This document shows, one piece after another, positions 34,525 through 47,871 of a DNA stretch of 64,000 bases. Each line of letters starts with the position of its first letter. Position 1 is the stretch's first letter. The notes under the pieces are model-generated. The model had not been told where the DNA came from. It was given only the letters and a program-made list of their open reading frames with translations, and ran no database searches. This stretch comes from Serilophus lunatus (taxonomy: Eukaryota; Chordata; Aves; Passeriformes; Eurylaimidae). The stretch is from positions 297,933 to 361,932 of the forward strand of contig VXBA01006131.1 of NCBI GenBank assembly GCA_013399895.1, given 5' to 3'. Made by a program: the position numbers and the translations under genes.

Positions 34525-37500
34525 TATGCAGAAATCAAACATTTTTAGCATTCCAGCACCTGTGGAATACTATCTTTTTTTTATGAGGTAAACATTGAAG
34601 ACTAATGTACTCTATCCCTGAATGACAGAAGTTTTGCTGGACATTGTTCTATGATTTTTTTTTTCCACTATATGAGAAAGACAGCAAAATCTACCTTTCT
34701 ATGTCAGTAATTCTGGAAGAATAAAACCTTGAAGTTGAACCAAGATTTCTGTAGAAAACTATGAAATTAGAGCTATTTATCAAAGCATGCAAGATAATGG
34801 CTCAGTTATCAGCTGTAAAAGAAGCATAGTCCACCTTCATTTCTATTTATTAGTTGCAGCAAACTGGCTAGAGGAATGTGCAGTTGTACTAGTTTGAAAT
34901 CAAACCAGTGGGAGATCACAAGTCAGAATTATAATTTAATAGAAGGAAAAAAAAAAAAGAAAATTTAGATTAAGGTCAAGTCTGTAGTGCCATAATACGT
35001 TCTTTAATAAGGGAGTAACTAACCTGAAGACTAAAAGTTTTGAAGTGTTTTCATGTAACTTTGAAAAAGAGGAATGCTTCACGGTTGGATCTATTACTGA
35101 AAATAGGACACTTTTAGTGCCTGCAGTTATTGATAGAGCAAGGATTGTCATATTTGCCATACTCAGTCATTTATCAAAGATTATGTTATGTTGGAGACCA
35201 GATGATTGTTTAAAGGTTACAGAGAATACATGGGAAAAATGTATGAAGGAACCTTGGAATGGTCATCTGATCCAATATTTTATTATGGTTAGTATCAACT
35301 GAGTTAAAAATACCATCATTAAAACTTTTAAGTATTAATATTTTTAATTCAGAACTATATAAACTTATTGATAACATGTAAAAGAACTTGGAGAACAGGA
35401 TCTGCTACCTTCAATATGGAGAATTTATTGTGAGTAGACTTTGACGATTTAGGGTGATACAATAATATTATAGTATTAGGGAAATAAAAGAATATTATGT
35501 TATTGATCATTTTGATTGTGTATATACAAAATGGCAAAACAAAATCGTGGCAATATAAAGCTATAAGGACACAAAAGAAAGAAAAAGGAACCAGTTTTTC
35601 TCACAGATGATAAATTATATAACTTGAAATATGTGAAGTAGGGGGATCTCATAGAATAAGAATCGTTAAGAAAGTGAAAAAAAGGATTCTTAAAGTAATG
35701 ATTTCTGATAACTAATTTCAATTTATCCTTCCAGGACTGGGGCAATAACATCACTGAGAACTGGTAATAAGGGCTGAGTTGTCATAGGAAATTGGCTCTT
35801 CAGTCGTATCTTTAAGGAATTTGTGAATGCCTTTTGACAATGTAATATCAGAATGCGAAACTGAATGTCCAGGGCTACTTGATAGGTTGAAAAGGAATGA
35901 GTCATCTAAATGAACATATGGATTATCTGGGACAATATAATGTATTCAGGTGGTTATGTCATGAAAGTCAAGCACAGGAACTGATAGTAAGACAATTTTT
36001 AAAGCACATTAAATTGAAACAAAATTTAAGATTAATTTACAAACTTCTTGGATTACTTGCTAATATATTGTGAAATGTTAATTTTATATTTGAAAGTTCA
36101 TTATGTACTGTGTAGACGCAAAATTTGAATATATATTTTTTGACAAAGTGAAGCTGCAATAAAGACTATTCTATTCTATTATGTTAGTAAGTAGTGCCTT
36201 TCTGTACAGTATCCACAGATTATATCTAACAACTCACTTAAAAGGTAGAGTTGCCAAAAAGAAAAATTATTATTCTCTTCTGAGCTAGGTCCAGAGAATA
36301 TAAATCCTACTAGGAAGTTATCATCAGGGAAAAGCTAAGAGATTTATGTTCAGGTCATGATCAATATCTTCGATTTAGCTAATGGAGACAAACTCTGTCT
36401 TCTCAGCATCTTCTTGTCTGCCAAGGAACCTAACACGAAAGAAGAAGATAAACCTTACTCTCTTTGGTTTTTAAAATTATAACATGGCTAAGAAAAGACT
36501 TTAAGTGAGAGGAGATGACTGTGGGAAATAAGATGTTTGCATAAAGATGTCTTTATTTCTAAGATATAGATAATGATAGCCACAGCTCTTAATCATGAAC
36601 TGAATGTATATGTCAATGTTTAGCTGTGTACTGAAAGTATTTAGGAAACCCAAGAAGGAACTGAGAAATTATCATAAAAGACAGGTTTAGTAGCTTTTTT
36701 TCTCTCAGGATTTGCTTATTGTGACAGTTTTCTTTCATAAAAATTAAGGTTGATACGCCCAGAATTTTTGTTCAAATTAAATTTAATGATCAGTTGAGTA
36801 GGAAGTTGTAGTATTTAACCCTCCATTTTCATTAGTATTTCCTCATACCTCACTATATATATATTTCTTCCCTTTTGTCTTTGCAGCATGTTTTTTCTTT
36901 TGCCGTGTTTTTAGTTTTTTGGGGGTTTTCTTTGTTTTTGTTTTTTTTTTCTAAACAAAATAGGAGATGAAGGCTACTGGTAATAGTTAGAGAGAAACAT
37001 GATCATGTTTAGAGTACTACAAAAATACCCTTTTATACCAAGCTAAAATACTATGTATCTAAATAAGGTTAGAATTACCATTGTTTGGAAAAAAAAGGTC
37101 ATGTATTATGAGAAAATAAATACTAGGAAGGGTGACACAAATAACATTTCGAAGTCTAAGTTCAGTTCTGAACACCTCTCAACAACAAAGTCTAGCTGCA
37201 CATAGAATCCCTTTTATTTGTACTACCAAACAACTCTGGAATAATAAGAATTCATGCAGAAGGGGCTGAAACAAAATCAAAGGCACACACATGCACATCC
37301 TCTTTAATTCATGTTCCTTCCAACCACATCACATTTGCCATAAATTATGTAGCCATAACATACAGATAATTTTCCTTCATTCCACTGGACAACATGTGTA
37401 AAGGAACCTTACAATCCCATCAAGGGATGTAAGATATTGAGCTGTAAAAAAAAAAAATAAAAAAAAATAAAAATATAGAAGTATAAACATCGCCATGAAT

Positions 37501-40500
37501 AAAAATTATTGTCAAAATTAATAGTGTTGCTCAGGTTCTCTATACAGTACTGTCAGCTGTTTTACATGCACCCTATAAGTTTCAATGTAAGAGATTTAAC
37601 AGCATACAACAAAAGAAGCTTTCTCACTTGGAAATGAGACACTGGGTCTTCTGATGCTTGTGATCATTTTGTGGGCAACAGTACTTCCTGAGCAAACACA
37701 TTTTACAAAACTAGATAGTATTTATTAAAAATCTTTGTGATAATACAACTGTCTGTCATACTATTTCTATTCACCTTTTCACTAACAGATATCCAAAACA
37801 TTAGATATGTTAAAATGCTGCATTAGATTGTTTAAGTGGATTCTGTTAAGGAAGAAGCTACAAATACTCCCAACCTTCCACTCACTGAATTTCAGCTGTA
37901 GTCTCTGAGATGAACCAAAATGCATGAAGTGTCATTAAAGTATAGGATATACAGGTCAGTACTGAAAGGTACAGCACTGTAGTAAAGCACAGTTCCTCTC
38001 AGTCAGGTATCAATTTGCTATAGGGTCTTTCTTCAAGACCTGTCTTTGCTTGTCTTACCAGCTTTTTTTGCCTTAAGACAGAAGCTTAAAAAGTGACTGG
38101 TGGGAATACTAAAGAGTCTTAAGATTTTTATTTAAACCCTTTCAACTGATGGCCAGTCAAAATATGGAAATTAATGTTACAGCCGTGATGGTTGACCTAC
38201 ATGGACAGACACCTATGCTGCTTTAGGTCTCTTTTTCACTACACTGTCTATGAGTTTGGTAGGAATGCATACTTTAAATTGTTCCATTTTCCCCTTTCCA
38301 ACAGACTACAGGGTGTGGATTTAGACAATTGCTCATTTGCCCCAGAGAGGTCTGCTCTGTGGTTCTCCTTTGACTTGTTCTTCAATGTGTATGTGGTGAA
38401 GCAAGGAAGGAGAGAGAAAGAATAAATGGATGATAGTGTGAGCAAAGACGAAAGCAAGGCTGAGTTTTGGCATATTTTATAGATTAAGGTATCTTTATGG
38501 GTGCATTTCTGAGTGATTGTTTGATTGAGAGCAGTGGTTTCTAGAGCCATAGATAGAAAAGAGAAACGTAATACAAATACACTGAGAAGATTTAGATGGA
38601 GACACAGGGATTGAGAAGCTGATGTTATTTCTTCATTATTTACTTATAGCCACTTCCATATCCATTATCCTTAGTATCTTTGGCCCCAAATGTCCCTTTT
38701 TATTCCTATCTCATCATATTAGATTTGTAAAATTTCTGAAAGTCACATGCTAAGTGAATGACCCAGAAAATACATTTTTGGATTTGGCCTTAATTATATG
38801 CAACATTTTTTCCCCCTAAATTCTTTACCAGTCTGCTTCATAACTTAGATGGACGAAAGAATGCAACACAAAAATTGTCGTGTCATCTATTCATTAATTT
38901 TAAAATGTTGTAAATTCTTAATATGAGATCAATGCTTAATAAGTAATTCTATGAATTTTGTCAGGCAGAAGAATCAGACGTTTTTATTGTAATCCAGACT
39001 TCTTTGAGGCTTGCCAGCATTACTGTTATTTATTTTATAATAAAATGCCAGCTTCTTAAAGCAAACTTCAGGAAAACATTAGTTTAAATTATTTTACAAC
39101 AGAATATCAATTTAAAATTCTATATATCACTAATACCTTTTTTATTTATGCAACTAATAATTATTCTGGATTCATTGTCATGTAATTAAACATATTCAGT
39201 GCAAGTAATAATTGACACTTAAAAGCTAGTGTTACAGAGCATGGGTTACTGGTTGTTTGTGGTGAAATTGATTTCATTGTTCACCAGTCAATAACACAAA
39301 GTAGTTTTGAATAAGGTTTTAGGTTAATGAAATATCATGAATATGATTGTATCTTAAGATATCAGGAAATTAATCTTACTACATCTACTTTGTTAAAACA
39401 TATTGGCCATATGTATCTATTTTAAAGAGTTTAAAAAATTAAACAAAAACTTTCAAACATTTTTTTCATTGGATCAGTTTTTTTTTAAAAAAAAAATTCC
39501 TATGGAGCAGAAACTGACAGAAGGAGAGGCATATTGCCTAGTGGAACTAATTTCAGGATTTTTTCAAAAATGTGTAACAGTCTCCAACTCTTCTAGAGAG
39601 TCTTTCCCCATTGACTGCATGAAAACAATAATGTAAATCCCAAGCCAGCAGTTGCTACATCGCATAGTCAGTACTGTTGTATGTTGAGGCATATCAATAT
39701 TATAATAATTTAAAGAGGGATGAGAAATTTGTCATTAGTGATGAGAATTAGGAAATAAGAAAATACACCATAGATGATAAGTAGGAAGGAACAACTACCT
39801 AAGGAGGGTGTTTATTAGATAAGAAGGGCTTTGACACAAAACAGCAGACTTGGCATGTTTCCAATTGAAATGTTTGTTTAATCAAGCAGTCCATAGGCAG
39901 CGAGAATTCAGGGGCTTTGGGCTCAATGTTGAACTGTCAAGGACTGCAAGGACAGTCACTTTTAGACAAGACTTGCAGCAGCCTGGGAAGAAGATTCACA
40001 GAAATCCACATCTGTTTCCCTAATTGTACCAGCAGGACAATGAATTATTGATTTTTACTGACCAGGTACATAGAGTTAGTCACACCAGACAAGTTATTCT
40101 ATGTAGTAGAATAGCACAGAACTCTTCCAAGTGTCATCCAAATCACTAGAAGTGAAATTCTGCTCTTGCTTATATTAATATTATACTATATCAATAGGCA
40201 ATTGTCACGTTGGATGGAATAGAAAAAGTAAAGCAAAAAGGTTTTTTTAACATGTAATAAAAAATGTTCATCATACAAATAATTAATACACACATTAAAA
40301 TGTATTAGTAGTTCACGTCATCCATGCATTAGTGTATTGCTTCCTCCCTGTTGTGTTTGGATTATTCCTTGTGGCATCTTGCATTGCCAAGCAGTATGTT
40401 TCATGCCCTAAACACAGTTTCTAGTTTTAGTAAACTACATCGATATCTACAGTGCTTGTACTGAAAACGACTCTCTGGAGAAGATAGCGTTTCTCAATGA

Positions 40501-42012
40501 TAATGAAACATGGGACAAAACTACATATTTCACAGATTTAGCAATAAGCATAGTATAGCATTTACAATGATTTTCAATTTTTGCTTAGCTTTCATTCAGG
40601 GCTTGCGTTGTATGTTTTTGAATAATTTTTCTAATAAGTTTTCTTCTGGGGTTTCAACAGCATTATATGAACTTTTTCATATATCATATTTACCCTCACC
40701 TCTATGAACTGTACACATATATGTGTATATATATAACTTATATTACTAACCTGTAAGTATAAGTCAGTAAGTCAATGTTTCAGCACAATACAAAACAATG
40801 AGGTTATCTCCATATACAAAACTGATATATAGTTTTGTTTTATTTTATTTTAATGAATTGGGAAAAGAGCTATTCACAATTCCTCCCACCCCTACCCCCA
40901 TACCCACAAATACATTAAAAAAGTTTACAGCCTTAATTAGAACTGAAAAAAGCTGCTAGGTTGAATCTATTGGTTTCATATGAGAGTGTATTTAATGACT
41001 GTAAATTTCTTATATCAGGTAGGTGGAAAGCAAAGTCCTTCATTGTGATAATTTAAAAAATAACTACAAGAAAGAAATTAATTTCTCTTTGGAATTGATT
41101 TCTAGTCACTTTGAATCTTTAACTCTAAAATATACTTTAGGATTAGAGTACTTTAACAATCAACACATTTCAGGACATATTCATCCTGAAATTTGAAGTC
41201 AAGAGTGTATTCGTTAGCTTATTGTTTTGCCACCCAAGACAGATAAAATTCAACACATAATAGCTTTCAAAGTATAATTTAAATATCTAGATATGTAATG
41301 ATGTATGCATGTATTTTGATAAGTAATAATAGTGAATATCTGCAGAAGTTAAAGGTGTATTTTTGGAAATTCTGACCCAGTTTATGAGGAACATTTCCAA
41401 TAAGTTGTACATTTGCCTAGTTGAAATAGAGATTTTCTAAATCAAACAATACAACAGCAGTCAAAATTGTGGGGTACTAGAAAAGGGAAAAAACCTATAA
41501 AATAAAATCATAAAGCATTACTGCAATATTTCATAATTGTGTAATTCATATGTAGCTTGAACACTGAAGACCTTTCAGGTCTCCCTAACTAAAAGAAAAA
41601 GTGTAAGTAAAAACAAAATATAAAAAGACTTGAATATGAAGAGAGATAAAATCCTTTCACCTGGAAAAATAAATGATCGGAGGAGGATATATGGTTGCAG
41701 TAGAGAGAGAAATGTTTGTTATTTCCCACAATACAAAATCCAAAAATAAAAGAAATATTCAAGAAGAATTCTTGAACTGAACTGAAGGTTTGGGGGTTTT
41801 TACTCAATGTGCAAATGAGTTGTGAAGCTCACTGGCAACATGCTGTGCCAATATTACTGCTGTTGCAGTTATTAAGTCATATCAAACACGAGGATGCAGA
41901 GACAAATTCCAGTTCAGAAGGTACTAAGCTACAGAGTGTCAGAAGCTGTGAGGTTAAACTGAGTGAAGTATTAATTTATTCTTGCATCCGCAATTGACCA
42001 CTGTCTAACACA

Positions 42013-42070
42013 AGATGTTGGACTAGAAGTCTTTTATCTTGCCCATTATTGTTGCTTTTATGATCATTTC
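42013..42070 (+). mobile_element. Possible decayed CR1 3' end
   Basis: GATGTTGGACTAGAAGTC followed by TTTTATGATCATTTC resembles the CR1 3' end and tail, but with many differences. It is weak and could be chance. Confidence 0.25.
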
Positions 42071-43910
42071 ACTCTGATCCTTTCTTGAAGTTAAGCATTT
42101 GACTGATGCATTTTTAATATGGGCCTGAACATGAGTGAAATTAATGAACAGAAAACCAGGAAATTTGGATGGTTCTATCTTCAGACGTGCATGAAGGACT
42201 TTTGTTGTGTTTTAGCTATTGTTAATTGGATGAGAATCCTAAATAATCACAGTGTTATAGAGAGTGCTAAATTGAGATGACAGCGAAAGACAAGGCCCAC
42301 ATAAATGATCAGTAAAACCTTTCTTTTTGATACAAAATTGCAATATAAGTACAAAACTTGATTTTCTTAATATATACCATTTTAAAAATGTATACATTGC
42401 CATGGTAAATACTGTATTCTGGTTTACATTTTAAGATCATTACAAAGCTGAACACATGAATTAGAAGAAATTTATGTTTGCAAAAATGGAGATTTTTTTT
42501 CTCTCTAAAACTTCAATTTCCTATGATTCCATTCTCAAAGTATTTCTGCGTGCTTGAAACATCTTCGCTTGCATAACTGAGAAAGATAAACCAGTATTGA
42601 CTCAGGTTCTGTAAGAAAATAGAGAAGTAAAAGACCTAAATCATGTAAAAGTAAACAACCACCAAAAGACCTATAGCATTTATTCTATCAATGCAGAGTT
42701 GTTATCTGATGTTTATTTCTGACATTGGATTAATTTGCCTTAAAAGACTAAGCAATAAGTTGATGAACAACTTATTACAGAGAACTCTATTTTATGGTTA
42801 AAAAGTATATATGTTAAAAACATTATCCTAGTTTACAGTACTATTTTCTTGATTTCAGTCACATATTTTTTGGAAATCACTCCTATACAAATTGCTATTC
42901 TAGCAGCAAAAATAGTAACAGCTAGTTTTAAAAATAAATTGCTATTTTTTTATATTTTAAAAAGCAATAAAAATCAGTAAAATCTTCGATACTAGGTCAT
43001 TATGTACTTCTGAACTATTAGCCTTTTATAGTGAGTTTTAACATGTTATCGTCCTTGCATTCCTTGTACATAAGGGATTCTGAAACTGAATTTTATTTTA
43101 AGATCTCATAGAATTTATCTTTCTGTTATTCAGTCTGGTTGAAGAAATACAGCTAAACCTTCCTGAGGACAAAGTATACTTTTATTTTTCAAAAGCCTTA
43201 CAGAAAAAGGGTTGTTGCTTGTGTTACTGTATTTATATATGCCAAACTGATAGATATATCTTCCCTAAATTGAAGAACACTATTTCTAACCTATTGTACC
43301 TTGCTCTTTTTCATGTGTTGATCTGCCAAAAGAAAGTGGGTTTAATGTATAACGAAGGCCATCTTGTGGGGATCTCTTTTCCTATGAACAACCCACGACA
43401 GAGTTTAATAGAAATAAAACTTTCATCCAGAATAATATAAACCCCTGATTTCCAAAGATCTTATCTAGGTGGGACAAAATCAATTAACCAGTATTTCCTC
43501 TAGCAGCATGTTAAGATAATGATAGTCATGTTCCTTTTATAAGGTAAAACAGCAGTGGTGTTTTCAGTGAACATAACTTTCACAGCAATCCTAATAAAGA
43601 ATAAAAGGAAAGAAAAGTTATGGAATGTTTTAGGGAAGTGTAGGGGTGTTTTAGAAAAAGTAAGGGAAAAGTACTTCAATGTATTTTTAGCTTCATCTAC
43701 TTTTGAGACTCTTCAAAGAGAGTACTTTCTATATATTTATTAAAATTTCTTACTGAAAAAGACAATGATGTGTATGTTTTAATTTTCTCTGAGTGGAAAA
43801 GGCAGCAATAACTAAGAACTTACTAATTTCTATGTATTACTTGCTAGTTAGACAACCAGCCTACACCTAATTGTATTGTGAACTAGCTGTTTACTGGGTC
43901 ACTAGATGGT

Positions 43911-43983
43911 CATATATATATATATATATATGTATATGTGTGTGTGTGTGTGTATGTGTGTGTATGTGTGTGTGTGTGTATGT
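43911..43983 (+). repeat. (TA)n(TG)n compound microsatellite
   Basis: About ten TA units pass into TG units with TATG interruptions, about 73 bp in all. Alternating purine-pyrimidine over this length can adopt Z-DNA. Confidence 0.95.
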
Positions 43984-44269
43984 TATTTCTAGGGTCATGC
44001 AAAGAATCATGAGACACTCTATTGAAAAGAGGAGATATTATAAGCATTAGAAAAATGAAGGGTGGGAAGAACGCAGAAATGGAAGTGAATGTTCATTGCC
44101 AGACAAAGCAAGTCATGTGATTAAATGTGATAAAGTGCCATGCTGTATTTATTTTTTATTTTGAGAAAGAAAGTCAATGGAATAATAGTATATGTAACCC
44201 AGACGTAGTTGAGAGTAAAGAGTACTTCTGTAGAAAGAATGTTATGTTTAATATGAGTAAAGTAAAAGA

Positions 44270-44815
44270 AAGAGCTCTATCCTGATCACACAGAAAATTT
44301 AGGCTGTGCCCATTGCATCTGGTCTTCTCACTGTCCACAACTGAAAGAGTCTAGCTCCATCCTCTTCACAATCACCCTTCGGCTATGTGTACACACTGAT
44401 AATAATCTCCCTGAACTTCCTTTTCTCTAGGCTTTGATCACAGGAGAGGTGCCCCGGTCCCTTAAGCATCTTAGTGCCCTTTTGTTGGACTCTGTGCAAT
44501 ATCTCCATATCTCTCAGACAGCCCAGAACTACACAGTGCTCCAGGTGTGGCCTCCCCATTGCTGAACAGAGGACAAGGACCCCCTCACTTGACCTGCTGC
44601 CAATACTTTGTCTAATGCAGCCTATGATATCATCCAGCTTCTTTTCAGCAAGGGCACATTGGTGGTACATGTTCGACCTGGTGTCCATTAGGACCTGTAG
44701 GTCTCTTCCTTCTGCATTTGAGCTGGATGGCCACAGCATATGTTGCTGTCTGACTTGTTTCATTCGACTTTGTGAGGCTGAGTCAAACATTCTTGCTCTA
44801 TATGTGAATATGTAC
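44270..44815 (-). mobile_element. CR1 ORF2 C-terminal fragment, minus strand
   Basis: The minus strand encodes a recognisable CR1 ORF2 stretch in order: RDLQVLMDTRSNMYHQCALA, EKKLDDIIGCIRQSI, GRPHLEHCVVLGC, RVQQKGTKMLKG and HLSCDQSLEKRKFREIIISV. The frame is open from 44383 to 44817 but has lost several family-typical residues. Sequence to the left of 44383 still resembles CR1 (AGAGTCTAGCTCCATCCTC and GTGCCCATTGC). It carries neither the FADD block nor a 3' tail, so it is an internal relic truncated at both ends. Confidence 0.8.
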
Positions 44816-45324
44816 ATTTAAATAGTAGAAGAAACAAGCATTTTCAAATGCTGCCTAAAGAGAATGTCAAGATATGACAAACTATCACAGATTTATCACT
44901 ATACTTTAAGAGTTAAGCAGGGCTGGTAGCATGAATATTCAATGTTAATAAAATGACTAGCAATGAATGACCAGAGCATCAATCCTTATGGAGGAGCAAA
45001 GTTCTCTGCTTAGAGAACACTATAAATGAGAGTTACAGAAGACAAAGAGAGATACAGAAAATTGCAACTAGACTAGGTTAAATCTCTTTGGTCACCATTA
45101 CTAGTAAAAATTACGCCAATAGGTGGATGAGTGTTTTAATAGCAAGGCAACATCAGTAACAACCATAACCATGAATAAACTGAAAACCAGAGAGTATTTA
45201 CATTATTGGACAAAATTTTAATTGACTTGAGGACAGCAAAAGCCTCGTTGACTTTAACCAAACTAACTTCTTAAATATATTTTTTGACATTGCACTTACA
45301 AATCAGCCAAATATTCTATGCCGT
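44816..45324. other. Non-coding, nothing recognised
   Basis: AT-rich sequence between a CR1 fragment and an LTR fragment. Confidence 0.5.
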
Positions 45325-45900
45325 TTTATTGGGTTTATGTGACTACATTTTTTCACTTGGGAAGCTGCAATGGTGACCTTTGTGAGAAGAGACCAGGGGC
45401 TTCCACCTTTTCCAATCTGTTTGAAAAACAACCTGTCACTGGCCAAAGCTGATCCAATCAATGCCAGTGGTGGTGCCTCTGTGATATTATATTTAAGAAA
45501 AGGTCAAAAACACTGTGCAGAAGATGTGAGAGGGGAGTGAGAAAAACATGAGCAACAGCCCTGCAGACACAAAGGTAAGAACAGTGGGAAGTTTGAAGAG
45601 GTGTCCAGGTGCCAGAGCAGAGATTCCTCTGCAACTTGTGGAGAAGACCATGGTGAGGCAAATTGTCTCCCTGAAACTTGTGAAGGACCATGGTGGAACA
45701 GATATGCACACTTTAGCCTATGGAGGATCCCATGCCAGGATCCTACAGCAGGTAGATGTGTCCTGAAGGAAGCTCCTGGAAGGAGCTGTGGCCCATGGGA
45801 GACCCAGGCTGGATCAGTCTGTTCCTGAAGGACTGTAGACTGTGGAAATATCCCATGCTGTAACAGTTTGCAAAGCACTGCAGCCTGTGGGAAGGACCCA
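45325..45900 (+). mobile_element. LTR fragment of family C, 3'-truncated
   Basis: The left edge TTTATTGGGTTTATGTGACT matches the 5' end of this LTR family. CCAATCA (45454-45460) and TATATTTAAG (45488-45497) follow, then GCAGACACAAAGGTAAGAAC and subrepeats including GGCCCATGGGAGACCCAGGC and GAAGGACTG. The match ends abruptly at about 45900 within the subrepeats, so the polyadenylation signal and 3' half are absent. It is more diverged than the copies at 9766 and 26979. No target duplication can be sought because the right end is lost. Confidence 0.8.
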
Positions 45901-47814
45901 CCTAAACATATACACAATTTCTAAAGCAAAAAAATAAAAAATTCAATACTAGGTTCAAAGTAAAAACACAAAGATATTTTTCAGATTTATCTACAGCTTT
46001 TCAATTCAGCTGAAGAAATAGTTCTCAGCTCATGTTCTGCCAGCAGAGTCAATTGTTAAGTATTTTCAAAAGATAAGTATGTGGAATAAAAAGAAAAAGG
46101 AGCTTAAACTCAACTTCCATTTTTCCTCTATTTTTCTTTTTTTTTTTTTTTTTTTTTACGTTTCAATGTGAATGTAAACATTTATGATGAAATTCAGACA
46201 GCATCGGATTAAAAGCAAATTTCCCACAGATTTCAACAGAACTAAATTATTTCACTTCTTAACATAATGACTAACTAGTCTGCCTCAACAGTCATTAAAA
46301 ATAATAAATAACAGTGCTCTTTCTGTGAAGTACTAAAAGAGCTTTTTTCAACTGTTGAGTAATTTATGAGGGAGTCGATAGTATCTTGCCTTTCTTGTTG
46401 GGAATTAAAAATCAACACAAAAATCAAAAACCAAAACAGTTCCAGCACTTACTGTAATGTCGAGATTACTAAAAATACGCCTAAAAAGAATACGTATCCA
46501 GTTTATGAATTTGTATTCTGTAATATGAGTTTAGAAAGCAACATGTTGCAGTTGTGGTGGCAGAAACACAAAACAAATTTTAATTCATAAATGGCATTAT
46601 AGCAAACAGCTTCACAGAGTAAATTCTACTTACAGAAAGCGTGACTGATACCTTGAAAATGATTACCAAATAGATGCCGCATTACTACATTAAGTGCAAC
46701 AACATTTACTCTTAGTGATGTGACTGACATTGCTCAAAAGAATTTGATTTCCTGGGGTTTTTTATACAGTCTTTCTGGTTTTCATACAGACTGGTGAAAC
46801 AGTTGAAAAAGAGATTATATGAAATAGAAGATGTTATTTAACATTCAGAGTGTTTGGCACTAGGTTGAAGACTGGTTTTTATTTATTAAGAAAAATAAGA
46901 ATTTATGAAGAAGAATTTCTAGTGTCTGTATTCTCATTAAAAATATTGTCACCTTTTAAAATATTGGCTATACCAATGTAGTAAACTCAAGGATAGCATA
47001 TTAGAACCAGACTTTTTGGACATATTCCCTCTTCCTTTCCTCAGACATGGAGAGACACGTGTAATGAAGGGTTAAAACAGAAAGACAACAAATGCACAGT
47101 TTGCTTTCTACTGATGCTCCAAGCATCAAAATCACGAAAGGTCATTGACGAGAAATTAACTTGCACATTCTCAGTTGTGGAAAGACTTTTTGAGCACTTC
47201 TGCTGCTCAAAATCCAGTCCTGGCGTTCTGACCCAGACTACTTTCATATGATTTCTGGAGTTGACATCAGATCTGTAAAGTTAAATTTATTAAAAATGTG
47301 GTTTAACAAATTTTGTGCATGTTCAAATTATTTATTGTTTTCTGATCCTCCTTCCTCATAAGAATATGAAATTTTCCTCCAATATGTTAAATTTCATTTT
47401 GGTTTAATACACTTTACTGCAGATTTACTTCAGTACATCCTGCCTTTTAGATGTAACCAGCACCTCAGACAAGAAATATATTTTTCAAAAAACTTCAGGA
47501 GATTTCTAAGAGAAAATTTCTGTGTCTCAGTTTCCATAGAGCAGCAATAGAATGAAGTGCTTTTTACAGTGGCATATAGTTACAGATCAGTAATTTACCA
47601 GTGTGTTATAGAATAGTAATACATAAAACAATTAAGAGTATTTTTATAATATAACTTCAAACTAATAAAAAGAAATGCTGTTAACTACACTGAAACAGAA
47701 AATAAATATATTAGATCAGAGGCAGTCACAGAATTAGTCACTAAATGATATTATTTAATGACAACTACATGTTTTAGTCATGCAAAAGATAGTACTGAAT
47801 TGAGATACATGTAC
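45901..47814. other. Non-coding, nothing recognised
   Basis: AT-rich. A 21-base T run lies at 46137-46157. A minus-strand frame at 47041-47247 (68 codons) shows no motif. Confidence 0.5.
46131..46157 (+). repeat. Poly-T run
   Basis: Five T, one C, then 21 consecutive T. It could be the reversed tail of a poly-A retroposed sequence, but nothing recognisable lies on either side. Confidence 0.85.
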
Positions 47815-47871
47815 ATAATGGTTGGGCTCTATGACCTTAGAGGTCTTTTCCAATCCTGTTCTATGATTATT
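47815..47871 (+). mobile_element. CR1 3' end fragment, plus strand
   Basis: TAATGGTTGGGCTCTATGAC, CTTAGAGGTCTTTTCCAATC and TTCTATGATTATT match the last 55 bp of CR1 with its tail. It is an extremely 5'-truncated copy. Confidence 0.8.

Larger units (their letters stand above)
32526..44269. other. Long repeat-poor non-coding stretch
   Basis: AT-rich. It holds a (TAGAA)n array at 34447-34524, an A-rich run at 37446-37472, a possible decayed CR1 3' end at 42013-42070 and a TA/TG array at 43911-43983. An open frame at 35045-35302 (85 codons) has no domain I recognise. No exon is supported. Confidence 0.5.

Noticed and set aside
35045..35302. Plus-strand 85-codon frame starting MFSCNFEKEEC
   Set aside because: It briefly resembles a cysteine-containing extracellular module, but conserved residues do not follow. 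Length is within chance for AT-rich DNA.
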